Part shown: piece after piece, positions 44,083 through 52,364 of the stretch
How the letters are laid out: each line of letters starts with the position of its first letter
Position numbering within the stretch: the first letter of the stretch is position 1
NCBI GenBank assembly: GCA_902776435.1
Contig: CACYQB010000015.1
Coordinates: forward strand, 33,935 to 97,934
Length of the DNA: 64,000 bases
Reading direction: 5' to 3'
Source of the DNA: an uncultured Bacteroidales bacterium
GTDB lineage: Bacteria > Bacteroidota > Bacteroidia > Bacteroidales > Muribaculaceae
Notes under the pieces: generated by a model
What the model was told of the DNA's origin: nothing
The model's database searches: none
What the model saw: only the letters and a program-made list of their open reading frames with translations
Position numbers and translations under genes: made by a program

Positions 44083-45252
44083 ATGCAGTACTGCAAGACA
44101 ATCACACTTCGGAAACGCATCCTCAAATGCGGGATGATTTCCCTCTATCTGGACTATTATCCAGGCTATCGTGACATCATTTCTATGAAGACCATCCGTC
44201 GTGAATCACTTGGTATTTACATTTATCCCAAGCCTCAAAACAAGCGTGAGAAGGACTTCAATAAGGTAATGATTGAAAAAGCTGAAGCCATCCGTTGCAG
44301 GCGTTTTGAGTCCATCGTGAACGAACGTTATGACATTTTTGACAAAAAAAGATTCAACGGCGACTTCCTTGCCTACTTCTATCAGATGCTTCAAAACAAA
44401 GACCCCAAGTGGAGGTTTGTCTATGAACACTTCTCATACTTTGTTGGCGGCAAGTGCCGCTGCGAAGAAATCGACGTTGATCTGTGCAACAAGTTCCGCG
44501 AATACCTTCTGACAGCAAAGAACATGCGCAACGGCAGACCGATGGCCATCAACTCAGTCGCTGGCTATTGGTCAACATTCCGTGGCTTCCTGAATATTGC
44601 TTACCGTGACAAGATGATCCGAACTAACCCCAATGACTTCTTGGACAAAATCAAGACCATTCCTGTTGACAAGCAGAGTCTGTCAATGGAAGAGCTTCGC
44701 AGGCTTTACCGTACTCCATGTGACATCGACGTACTGAAAAAGGCATCAATTTTCGCTTGCTTAACAGGTATGCGCCGAAGTGACATCATCAATCTCAGAT
44801 GGGAAAACATCAAGGAATACGCCGACGGCAACAAGTATGTCGAGTTCTATGCACAAAAGACTAAAACACGTAACCTTATCCCCATCACCATGGGAGCATA
44901 CGAACTCATCTCTGAGGGACGAAAATCCTTATATGGGCCCGTATTTGACGGGTTTGAGATAGACATGGCACGGAAACCGCTGAAAACCTGGCTTGCTAAG
45001 GCTGGTATCAGAAAGCGGATAACATTCCATTCATTCCGGCATACTTTCGCATCGCTTCAAGTGGAACTTGGCACTGATCTCTACACTGTCCAGCAGCTCC
45101 TGGCACACAAGAGTGTCACAACCACACAAATCTATGCTTGTCATGCCGACCCAAAGAGACGGGAAGCTGCCGAAAGAATATCATCCATGCTTCTCGGTGA
45201 TGATGGTAAAAAAGCAACGGCTCAAACCAAGAAAACGAAGAATTGTGGCTAA
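44083..45252 (+). CDS. int: Tyrosine recombinase (integrase) of the mobile element
   Basis: 389 residues. An N-terminal arm-type domain is followed by a SAM-like core-binding domain (YFYQMLQNKDPKWRFVYEHF) and the catalytic domain with Arg in LTGMRRSDIINLRW, H316-x-x-R319 (HSFRHTFASL), H342 and nucleophile Tyr351 in TTTQIYACH. This is the typical Bacteroidota integrative-element integrase. It probably moves the element in and out at a site near mnmE; the exact att core was not determined. Lower G+C than the backbone. Confidence 0.9.
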   Translation: MQYCKTITLRKRILKCGMISLYLDYYPGYRDIISMKTIRRESLGIYIYPKPQNKREKDFNKVMIEKAEAIRCRRFESIVNERYDIFDKKRFNGDFLAYFYQMLQNKDPKWRFVYEHFSYFVGGKCRCEEIDVDLCNKFREYLLTAKNMRNGRPMAINSVAGYWSTFRGFLNIAYRDKMIRTNPNDFLDKIKTIPVDKQSLSMEELRRLYRTPCDIDVLKKASIFACLTGMRRSDIINLRWENIKEYADGNKYVEFYAQKTKTRNLIPITMGAYELISEGRKSLYGPVFDGFEIDMARKPLKTWLAKAGIRKRITFHSFRHTFASLQVELGTDLYTVQQLLAHKSVTTTQIYACHADPKRREAAERISSMLLGDDGKKATAQTKKTKNCG

Positions 45253-45265
45253 AGATTGCGAAACC

Positions 45266-45281
45266 CCTCAATATATTGAGG
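45266..45281. promoter_or_regulatory. Perfect 16-bp palindrome after the integrase gene
   Basis: CCTCAATATATTGAGG is a perfect palindrome, 14 bases after the integrase stop. Its CTCAAT half matches the end of the shared motif at 45359-45373 and at 55128-55142 (GCTCAA). A dimeric repressor or resolvase-like protein could bind it. Confidence 0.45.
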
Positions 45282-45358
45282 CAATGAAGAAACAAGCCAA
45301 TTAACCACAAAACCAATAATTATGATGGAATAATTGCTGTTATTAGTGGATAATTCCG

Positions 45359-45373
45359 TAACTTTGCGCTCAA
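45359..45373 (+). promoter_or_regulatory. Shared promoter/operator motif, copy 1
   Basis: TAACTTTGCGCTCAA contains a TAnnTTTG -7 box. The same 15 bases occur on the minus strand at 55128-55142, upstream of the resolvase-like gene. The next start codon is at 45394. Confidence 0.55.
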
Positions 45374-45393
45374 ATTATTGATATTTTATTGAT

Positions 45394-46149
45394 ATGAAGA
45401 GCAAAAAGGTTACGGAACTTTTCTTTTTGGTTGTAGGCTGTATTGCAATGGGTTTATATACAGCAATGCTTTTCGAGTGGATTGATTGTGCCGACTGGTT
45501 CATACTTCCCTCAAAGTTCATCAGCGGACAGTATGAGCAAGCAAAAGCCTTCACACCCATCTTATATATTACCCTGGCGCTGCTGGTTCTTATCAGGATG
45601 ACATTCATCAGTTATGCAATGGGCAAGACGGTAGTTGTTATCCCTCATAGTAAGCAGCAGTTGCGTCTTGTCACTGGATCAAAAAACGATTCAATGACAG
45701 AAGAGCCGGAGAAAGATAAGACTGAGGTCATCAGAGAACGCCATCAGCAGCAGCTCATCCAACGTAAGCGTCAAATTATGACATGTGTTTTGGAGTACGT
45801 GAAGCTCACACTGGCCCCCTACATGAAGACCTCTGACCTCAATGTCTTTTGTGAAAACATCAAAAATTGGGAGACCTCAAAGGACATTGCACCGTCGCCG
45901 TCCATAACCAACGGTCAACTTTCAACATTGGACCTCAGACATTTAGCCTGGAACATCGGAGAACGTTTCAAGTGGAATGGTGAGCAACGGGCCATATTTA
46001 TTAAGCGGTCGTTCCCCAATGAGTTCCGAGATCTTGAAATCAAATCAATCCGGCAAAACCTGCGACAGCATGGTACTTGCATCATCCCGATAGACATCCC
46101 GGACAAAGGCTGTTTCAAGTTTCATACCCCATCCGCCAGCTTGCCATAA
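45394..46149 (+). CDS. Hypothetical membrane protein of the mobile element, 251 aa
   Basis: No family recognised. Two N-terminal transmembrane segments (LFFLVVGCIAMGLYTAMLF; ILYITLALLVLIRMTFISYA) precede a charged linker (TEEPEKDKTEVIRERHQQQL). The cytoplasmic C-terminal half ends in a helical part with LDLRHLAWNIGERFKWNGEQ. It sits between integrase and excisionase genes and has the shared promoter motif, so it belongs to the element core. Confidence 0.7.
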   Translation: MKSKKVTELFFLVVGCIAMGLYTAMLFEWIDCADWFILPSKFISGQYEQAKAFTPILYITLALLVLIRMTFISYAMGKTVVVIPHSKQQLRLVTGSKNDSMTEEPEKDKTEVIRERHQQQLIQRKRQIMTCVLEYVKLTLAPYMKTSDLNVFCENIKNWETSKDIAPSPSITNGQLSTLDLRHLAWNIGERFKWNGEQRAIFIKRSFPNEFRDLEIKSIRQNLRQHGTCIIPIDIPDKGCFKFHTPSASLP

Positions 46150-46268
46150 AACATTTACCTGCTTGTTACAACTTATTCTGACTTATTCCAGACTTAACTT
46201 TTGATGACATCATCCAGCATTGAATCAGTCTGTTACTTTGCCATCGGAATCATAATAATTTCGACAAT

Positions 46269-46655
46269 ATGCAAGAACAGATTACATTCAACGACCTTCC
46301 CATGATGGTCTCACAGGTGCTCAGCAAAATGGAGCGGCTTGAACGTGTAATTGAAACCATCAGAGAACGGATAGACGGCAATTCCACATCTTCAGCCGAA
46401 CATATTCCAATGACTATTGACGAGGCATGTGACTTCCTGAAGATGAAGAAATCAACAATGTACTATCACGTAGAACGTGGCAACATCACAGTCACCAAAC
46501 GAGGGAAAAACTTCATTTTTTTCAAAGATGAACTTGTACATTGGCTTGAAGGTGGCAGGAAGAACCAGGAAAGCAGCATGAATCCAGACGAAGAGAATGA
46601 CATGCGCCTGGCTTCATTCAGACGAAAACCCAAAGGATTCTATCCAAGAAGATGA
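46269..46655 (+). CDS. Excisionase-like helix-turn-helix protein
   Basis: 128 residues. A coiled-coil start (MVSQVLSKMERLERVIETIR) precedes a single MerR/Xis-type HTH (MTIDEACDFLKMKKSTMYYH, then VERGNITVTKRGKNFIFFKD). The basic tail (FRRKPKGFYPRR) fits DNA binding. Likely the recombination directionality factor or a regulator of the element. The defence cargo starts downstream. Confidence 0.8.
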   Translation: MQEQITFNDLPMMVSQVLSKMERLERVIETIRERIDGNSTSSAEHIPMTIDEACDFLKMKKSTMYYHVERGNITVTKRGKNFIFFKDELVHWLEGGRKNQESSMNPDEENDMRLASFRRKPKGFYPRR

Positions 46656-46931
46656 CTCATCCCCACCCAAGATGCGCCCATGCCAAATTTCTGTGTCTTT
46701 CTACTTTCCAGCCATTGGCATCGCTTTTGTCCATCACGTCTCGGCCTTTCGTGCAAGCATGAAAGCCTTCGCAGTATTGGACAATGACCAGTGAGAGTCG
46801 CCGAGAAACTCTGTGATGTATGTACTGGAGAATGCAAGTCAGACAACAGACATGCCTTCTCTTTTCCGTACATATAACACGGAGTTTCTTTTTCGACGAC
46901 ACTCAAAGGTCACCACCATGCAATGGCCTGG

Positions 46932-46980
46932 CAGGCAGATTCATTGTTGGCATGGACTGCATCACCACCCTCATTCATCT
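46932..46980. repeat. 49-bp perfect direct repeat, left copy flanking the defence cargo
   Basis: The segment starting CAGGCAGATTCATTGTTGGC and ending CCCTCATTCATCT is identical to 52079-52127. Similarity (about 65-70%) continues ~35 bases on the right and weaker on the left (GTCACCAC...GCA...TGGC). On the minus strand both copies open a short frame MNEGGDAVHANNESACQ (22 codons here, 46910-46978); on the plus strand they read GRFIVGMDCITTLIHLK. No gene is otherwise supported in the 403-base stretch 46656-47058. Confidence 0.9.
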
Positions 46981-47058
46981 AAAGCAAAATATCCTCACAC
47001 CAGATTGCCTATCTTTCATATATCCAAATAACCAAATTCAACAAATACTTATATTGTG

Positions 47059-47532
47059 TTAATTATGCTGAAGCCTTGCGCCCGTTTGATTGTTATTTGT
47101 TTCCGTCTTTTCGACATCCCAGTTTCCGTGGCCACCACCCATCCACTTACCTGTTGAAACCCATATTTCATAATAGTACATCCACTCTACCGCCCAATGC
47201 ACTATCGTATTTGCGATAACCATTGATGACCTCCATTCCCCTGACCATGGCAAATACAGGCACAATTGTTGTTTGCCATCTTTAAAAATATATGTATGTG
47301 GCAGACGTTTCGCGCCCTCAGCTAATGGTAGTGGTTTTGGTGACACAATAAATACCTTCGGGGCAGCACCGAGGGTATAAGAAATCTTCAGCCTATAGGT
47401 GTTTGATAAAGCCGAAGGTGTGAACTCCCCAAACCAAGTCATCGTGCCACAATAAACTGAGCCTGACGATCCGGGGAATTCATGCTTCAGTAAGTTAAAT
47501 TGACGTATTGGTGTTATCGCCTTACTCTCCAT
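47059..47532 (-). CDS. E2-like protein of a type II-short CBASS operon
   Basis: 157 residues. The conserved pattern is that of stand-alone bacterial E2 (ubiquitin-conjugating-like) proteins in CBASS: His79 in RLPHTYIF, candidate catalytic Cys91 in KQQLCLYLP, then GEWRSSMVIANTIVHWAVEW and a YYEIW-STGKWMGGG segment. In type II-short CBASS such proteins act on the C-terminus of the CD-NTase. It overlaps the CD-NTase gene by 11 bases, so synthesis is coupled. The identification rests on pattern and context. Confidence 0.72.
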   Translation of the reverse strand: MESKAITPIRQFNLLKHEFPGSSGSVYCGTMTWFGEFTPSALSNTYRLKISYTLGAAPKVFIVSPKPLPLAEGAKRLPHTYIFKDGKQQLCLYLPWSGEWRSSMVIANTIVHWAVEWMYYYEIWVSTGKWMGGGHGNWDVEKTETNNNQTGARLQHN

Positions 47533-48754
47533 AAAAGGTGTGCGCAGTGTTTATTATTTTCCCATTGGGACTTGCTGCAACTTTCCCTGTTCTTGTCAAA
47601 AGAACAGCACCAGTAGCAAGCTTTGATTTCCTTCGTTCGACCAAAAGAGATGCAGCTTTTGTTGTAACTTCCTTTCCAAACACGCGCCCCATGGTGGCCT
47701 GAATCTGCATTCTCGTAGAACCTTTCAGGATCTCGTTCACATCCTTCTTGACAGTAGCAAGCCAATTGTAGAAATTATTACGTCTTGTAGGATGGCTTGG
47801 CCATTTATCCGCAAAATTCTCCTCAGGGTTAACTGGATTTGACACCACATCCTCACCTTTCTCATTCTTGGTGATAAACCTCTCCATATTATCGACCACA
47901 TTTATCAAACCGTCAAGCAGGTTTTTCTCACCACTGTAGGCGCGAGCTGCCAATGTTGTAATGATAATGGATATCGGCTTGTCATCCTTATTATTGCAGA
48001 ACATCATGTCCCTATGACGTTTTAGTATCTGAACAATGCGTTGTAGAACGGTTTTGTTCTTCGTGTACTTCCCAATCGGCACAACGGCCTCAGCCATAAG
48101 CTTTACGGACTCATCCGCTTTACACCGGCTAGCGAACCACAATGCATAACCGTCTGGATTGCTCTTCAACCAGTTTTCTTTACGGGTAGAAATGGCATAA
48201 TCCCAAGCCTTTTTATCTGTGATGCGGATAGAAATCTGATCAACAGTTTCTTCCGAAAAACTATCAGAATACAAACGAGCCATTTTTTCATTATATTTTC
48301 CGTCAGCCACTGCAGGTAAAATATCCATGTGATATTTCTCTTTAGGATTATCCGAGTTATCTCTATATAGCAATGTCCAGCAACGGCGACCTTCTGTCTG
48401 TGACAACATCGAAGCATAGCGATCACTGCGCTTGAGTCGCGCACCTACCTTGTCTTTCAAATCCTTCTGTGTCCACAGTGGACTCTTCTCCGTCAATCGG
48501 AACACCAAATCCACATCTATGTCTTCGTCTGAATTAATAGGCTGAATGATGGTTCCCAGTCTAAGAGAGCCTTGTGGAGTCACAACTGGTGTATAAGGTT
48601 CAAACGTTGGGTCATTCTGCAAGAAATCTCCAACGGCTTTATAGCTCCTTGCAAGATTGTCAAATTGAGTCTCGTTAATGTCCAATGACTCACCCAGAGT
48701 TTCAAGAATATCCTTAAACTCTTCTTTCTGTTCCTCACTTAAATTACGTTGCAT
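47522..48754 (-). CDS. CBASS CD-NTase (CdnG-like cyclic-oligonucleotide synthase)
   Basis: 410 residues. Nucleotidyltransferase core: G62-S63 in TPQGSLRLGT, metal Asp residues in DEDIDVDLVF (D80, D82) and D144 in YHMDILPAV. The C-terminal half is the helical OAS-like domain. The protein ends FYGE. Pairing with an HNH-SAVED effector suggests the CdnG clade, whose studied members make 3',2'-cGAMP; the product here is not proven. Eleven bases separate it from the effector gene. In this system phage infection would trigger synthesis of the messenger. Confidence 0.85.
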   Translation of the reverse strand: MQRNLSEEQKEEFKDILETLGESLDINETQFDNLARSYKAVGDFLQNDPTFEPYTPVVTPQGSLRLGTIIQPINSDEDIDVDLVFRLTEKSPLWTQKDLKDKVGARLKRSDRYASMLSQTEGRRCWTLLYRDNSDNPKEKYHMDILPAVADGKYNEKMARLYSDSFSEETVDQISIRITDKKAWDYAISTRKENWLKSNPDGYALWFASRCKADESVKLMAEAVVPIGKYTKNKTVLQRIVQILKRHRDMMFCNNKDDKPISIIITTLAARAYSGEKNLLDGLINVVDNMERFITKNEKGEDVVSNPVNPEENFADKWPSHPTRRNNFYNWLATVKKDVNEILKGSTRMQIQATMGRVFGKEVTTKAASLLVERRKSKLATGAVLLTRTGKVAASPNGKIINTAHTFYGE

Positions 48755-48765
48755 TCTACTCTATT

Positions 48766-49887
48766 TTATTTTATTGTTAGTATTTCTATATCTTCATCCG
48801 TTTCGGCTCTATAATCAAACAACACCCAAGGCAAGTCCGCCTTAGGCATCCTGATGCGCCCTAGTTCTACAGCGCAAGAAGCTGGAGCCGCCATAAAGAT
48901 TTTCAAATTGTCAGCCTGAGGATGGGCGGTCTTGATAGCATCCATTGTTGCTCGTGCCACTCGGTTGAACTGATGGAATTGTTCTTCGCTGCGCATCATA
49001 TCATTCCCTGGTTCATCACATGTGATAACCCAGATACTTGCTTTTTCACCCAAACGCCTTATAATCCTTTCTTTGATGGCCTTGGCACTCAATGCTATCA
49101 CTAACACAGGATTCTTACCCTCGACAATGGGCTTTTCTAACCGAATGTCGTTTTTAACATCCTCATCAAGCCAACGCCAAGTGCGTGGTATACGATGCAT
49201 TTGATACACGCGTACATGGTATTTGTCATTTAGCACGGTGCCGAGTTTCACCAAAAGCGGTTGGGGACCTAGTGGAAATAAAGAGACGTGAGCCGTAATA
49301 CCATTCTCAATGGCCTTGAGAACCTTATCTGCACACAATTTGTCTATTTGAAGTTTCTCGATAAGCCAGTAGTCTGGATCTCCCTCATCGAGCACCGAGT
49401 TCTTCATTTGGATTTCCACAGGATCTAAAGTTGCTGGGTATCGATCAGGGAAAATAGCATTGTGAAGCTCTTCTTTTTGAAAGTACGGAACATCTTTTCC
49501 GATCTTAGGGCCATATGCCACCACCAAGCTCTTATTCTCTGGCTGTATGGCTGTAGCCATCCATATGCGGTCTTCGTGTTCTTTTTTCATTGCCCTCAGT
49601 AATTCCTCTGAGTATTTTTCCACTCCTTCGTGATCAATCAGTTTGTGGCACTCTGGGCAAAGCAACATAAGATTACTTGGATCTTTGGCAAGTTCTTTTG
49701 ATCTGCTATCGCCCCTTGGACCATCCTCAGAATCTCCAATAATATGAGCATAGTTTGAGATATTACACTTATCCATCGTAATACCGTTCACATCCAGTCG
49801 TTTATTACAGCCCCTAAACTCACACCTTCCATGAGCTGCGAACCACAGTTCTCGTCTAACGTTAATATTAATATGTGTTTTACTCAT
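48766..49887 (-). CDS. cap5: Cap5-type HNH-SAVED effector nuclease of CBASS
   Basis: 373 residues. The N-terminal HNH domain has zinc or structural cysteines (GRCEFRGCNKRL), the metal His in NYAHIIGDSEDGPRGDS, and NLMLLCPECHKLID. Residues ~140-373 form a SAVED domain (VAYGPKIGKDVPYF, FPLGPQPLLVKLGTVL, LKIFMAAPASCAVELGRIRM) that binds the cyclic dinucleotide made by the adjacent synthase. Binding activates degradation of DNA and abortive infection. First gene of the three-gene minus-strand operon. Confidence 0.88.
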   Translation of the reverse strand: MSKTHININVRRELWFAAHGRCEFRGCNKRLDVNGITMDKCNISNYAHIIGDSEDGPRGDSRSKELAKDPSNLMLLCPECHKLIDHEGVEKYSEELLRAMKKEHEDRIWMATAIQPENKSLVVAYGPKIGKDVPYFQKEELHNAIFPDRYPATLDPVEIQMKNSVLDEGDPDYWLIEKLQIDKLCADKVLKAIENGITAHVSLFPLGPQPLLVKLGTVLNDKYHVRVYQMHRIPRTWRWLDEDVKNDIRLEKPIVEGKNPVLVIALSAKAIKERIIRRLGEKASIWVITCDEPGNDMMRSEEQFHQFNRVARATMDAIKTAHPQADNLKIFMAAPASCAVELGRIRMPKADLPWVLFDYRAETDEDIEILTIK

Positions 49888-50090
49888 GCATTATAAAATT
49901 TTAAACTATTTACTATAATTCACTTCAATTATCGTGCCAACAAATAAAACCATGCCAGTTTGTCACTTTATAGTCCATTTCGGCAAAAATGTCAGTTAAT
50001 TATCCGATTAAAATCGCATTATTTGAGCATTTTATTTTTTTGTCTCAAAAAATATTTGCATCTTTGCAGCCAAAAATCAACTGACCAATT
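49888..50090. promoter_or_regulatory. Divergent promoter region between CBASS and RloAB
   Basis: 203 A+T-rich bases between the cap5 start (minus) and the rloA start (plus). CATCTTTG at 50059-50066 is a near match to the -7 box for rloA, with TTTTTTTG about 16 bases upstream. The minus-strand promoter for cap5 was not pinned down. Confidence 0.4.
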
Positions 50091-51377
50091 ATGATACAAG
50101 AAATTAAATTCCAGAACTTCCTCTCCTTTCGCGACGAGACCATTTTCAGCTTTGAGCCGTTAAAGGATGACCCGATTAACCGTGTAGTCACAATGCCTGA
50201 CGGAACCAAATTGCTTCGGTTCGCCGCCATTTTTGGGGCCAATGCCTCTGGCAAATCAAATTTTCTTGAAGTTTTCGACTTTCTGCTTAATTTCTGGACA
50301 CAATTACCTTCGCGTAACGATCTTTCTACTAGAGTGTCACCGTTCTTGCTTGACAAAGACACACCCTTGCAGGACTCTCTATTTGAAATAAAGTTCTATG
50401 TTAAGGGTGTCCGCTATTGGTACAAACTGGAACTTAACAATGAACGTGTTTCAGGCGAGTCTCTTTATTTCTACGAATCCAACCAGCCAACTCGTATTTT
50501 TTGGCGCGAATACATTGATGGGCAATCCGTGGTTAAGTTTAACTACGCAGTTGTAAAACTGAAAGTTGCAGAACTTGACGCCATCAACCTTAATTGCTGG
50601 AAAAACATGTCTTTCTTCGCATCCATGACAAAGGTCAATCTACATATTGATCGTATTGATACTGTCCTCCGATGGATTAATGAAAAACTCATGCCTGGAA
50701 TCAATCGAAGTACAGAACTGTCTGGATACGCCAAAAGCCGTATGCTTAAAGATGAATCCTTCCGCAATTATCTCATGTCATTTACTCAGAAGGCCGACTT
50801 GCGCATATCAAGGATAGATGTCAAAGAAACGCCCTTTAGTCTCAACGAGAGTCAACTCAAAGCCATCTCTGAGGCAAAATTCATTAACGAGAAACAACGG
50901 GAAGATATTCTTGCTAAAGGCTTTATAAATGACATTCAGACAGATTTCGTTGTTCACGTTAAGAACACTCGCGGTGAAGAAGAATACATCTTACCCGAGA
51001 CCAGTCAGTCAGCAGGGACTACACGTGTAATCGAAATTGAGTCTGCCATCCATACCATTTTGGAGAATCAAGCCTTTCTGGCTATCGATGAGGTTGAGGC
51101 ATCACTTCACCCCTTCCTCTTGGATTTCATCTTAGATAGATTCCTCAAAAAAGAAGACAATGAGTCACAATTATTGGTTACAACGCATTATGATCCACTC
51201 CTTGATACCATAGATGACCTATTTGGAAAGGATTCAGTGTGGTTTACTGATAAAAGAGAAGATGGAAATACGGAACTCTACCCCCTAACTGACTTCAAGG
51301 GCTTGAACAAATTAAAATCTATACGAAAATCATACAAAAACGGTCAATTCGGAGCTGTTCCAGAAATTTATGTTTAA
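50091..51377 (+). CDS. rloA: RloA/AbiLi-type AAA ATPase
   Basis: 428 residues. N-terminal Walker A G49-ANASGK-S56 in FGANASGKSN, an RecF/SMC-like insertion, then the Walker B-like AFLAIDEVEASLHP and the H-loop LLVTTHYDPLLD. This is the OLD/RloA family ATPase. With RloB, 5 bases downstream, it forms the AbiL-type abortive infection pair. It is likely the sensor/regulator for the nuclease partner, by analogy. Confidence 0.85.
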   Translation: MIQEIKFQNFLSFRDETIFSFEPLKDDPINRVVTMPDGTKLLRFAAIFGANASGKSNFLEVFDFLLNFWTQLPSRNDLSTRVSPFLLDKDTPLQDSLFEIKFYVKGVRYWYKLELNNERVSGESLYFYESNQPTRIFWREYIDGQSVVKFNYAVVKLKVAELDAINLNCWKNMSFFASMTKVNLHIDRIDTVLRWINEKLMPGINRSTELSGYAKSRMLKDESFRNYLMSFTQKADLRISRIDVKETPFSLNESQLKAISEAKFINEKQREDILAKGFINDIQTDFVVHVKNTRGEEEYILPETSQSAGTTRVIEIESAIHTILENQAFLAIDEVEASLHPFLLDFILDRFLKKEDNESQLLVTTHYDPLLDTIDDLFGKDSVWFTDKREDGNTELYPLTDFKGLNKLKSIRKSYKNGQFGAVPEIYV

Positions 51378-51382
51378 ATAAT

Positions 51383-51988
51383 ATGGCAAGAAAAAGAAAG
51401 GAACGAGAATTGCGCCGCTCGCGAATAACAGTAATTGGTGAGGGGTTGACAGAACGCTGGTACTTTGACCATTTGCGCACTGTTATGGGTTTCCGTTATG
51501 ACTGCAAACCCCGTTTTTTTACACATCAATCCTATGACGAGATGCGTAAACTAATCGAGCTGGTCCTTCAAGACGACGGCATTGCCGTGTGCGTCTGTGA
51601 TGCTGACATTACCCGCATCAACCCGGTTGAAAGCGTGCGACTTAAAGAAATGAAAGATAAATATGCCTCGAACGACAAGGTATTTATCTGTGATAGCATG
51701 CCTTCTATCGAATTTTGGTTTTTACTCCACTTTTTGGAAACCAGTCGATTTTTTAATGATTCTAATGAAGTTTCCAACATCCTCCGTCGGTATATACCTG
51801 CATTCCAGAAACACAGCTTTTTCTTGGAGAAAGTTCACTGGGTATCAGACCTTTGTGCCGACGACAAGTTAGCAACCGCTTGCTCGCGCGCCAATTTTTT
51901 AAGCCAGAACCAACAAGCCAAATCGTATTCCAATATATTCAAAGCAATAGAACTGTTTTTAGCTAACCAAAAAACGAAACAATTGTAG
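51383..51988 (+). CDS. rloB: RloB/AbiLii-type Toprim-like protein
   Basis: 201 residues. A basic start (MARKRKERELRRSRITVIGE) leads into a Toprim-like metal site: E20 and E24 in IGEGLTERWYF and the acidic CVCDADITR. SMPSIEFWFLLHFLETSRFF is typical of RloB. Its usual partner is RloA. Predicted effector of the pair, probably a nuclease. The 376-base stretch 51989-52364 after it holds only the right repeat copy and a terminator. Confidence 0.85.
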   Translation: MARKRKERELRRSRITVIGEGLTERWYFDHLRTVMGFRYDCKPRFFTHQSYDEMRKLIELVLQDDGIAVCVCDADITRINPVESVRLKEMKDKYASNDKVFICDSMPSIEFWFLLHFLETSRFFNDSNEVSNILRRYIPAFQKHSFFLEKVHWVSDLCADDKLATACSRANFLSQNQQAKSYSNIFKAIELFLANQKTKQL

Positions 51989-52078
51989 ACGATGAAAAAA
52001 TGATCATAATTTGCACACCTTTGCTTGTGTTACGGTTTATATAAGATTCACAAGTCGTCACCACGCACTTGGCGTTGA

Positions 52079-52127
52079 CAGGCAGATTCATTGTTGGCAT
52101 GGACTGCATCACCACCCTCATTCATCT
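52079..52127. repeat. 49-bp perfect direct repeat, right copy flanking the defence cargo
   Basis: Identical to 46932-46980, in the same orientation, 5.15 kb away. Flanks diverge, while the 49-bp core is unchanged. On the minus strand it opens a 25-codon frame (52048-52125) with the same first 17 residues as the left copy. The cargo between the two copies is exactly the CBASS and RloAB genes. Confidence 0.9.
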
Positions 52128-52270
52128 GAAATATAATAGCTTCATATGAGATTGCTTTATTTTCTTGTAGCGATGTAGCGAAGCAGGAACGGCCCCATTT
52201 TTCTTTTTAAATATCAGTGACTTACGTTTCGCTACATGGTTTATTTCAGGTTTTGTTTCGCTACAAAAAA

Positions 52271-52299
52271 CAGGGGCGGCCTGCCAAAGGTGACCCCTG
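52271..52299 (-). terminator. Hairpin terminator of topB
   Basis: On the minus strand CAGGGGT pairs with GCCCCTG (one G-T wobble) across an internal CCTTTGGCAGG, followed by six Ts. It lies 65 bases after the topB stop. Confidence 0.65.
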
Positions 52300-52364
52300 C
52301 ATTGTTTTATTAAAAACTAGTCGTATGAAATGAAAAAAGTTAGTTGGTGTTTGTATTGCTGCGA

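Noticed and set aside
46640-47062. Several 65-88-codon frames on both strands between the excisionase-like gene and the cargo
   Set aside because: They overlap each other, share no family, and cross the repeat; none has a clear promoter or codon bias. The repeat itself is reported.
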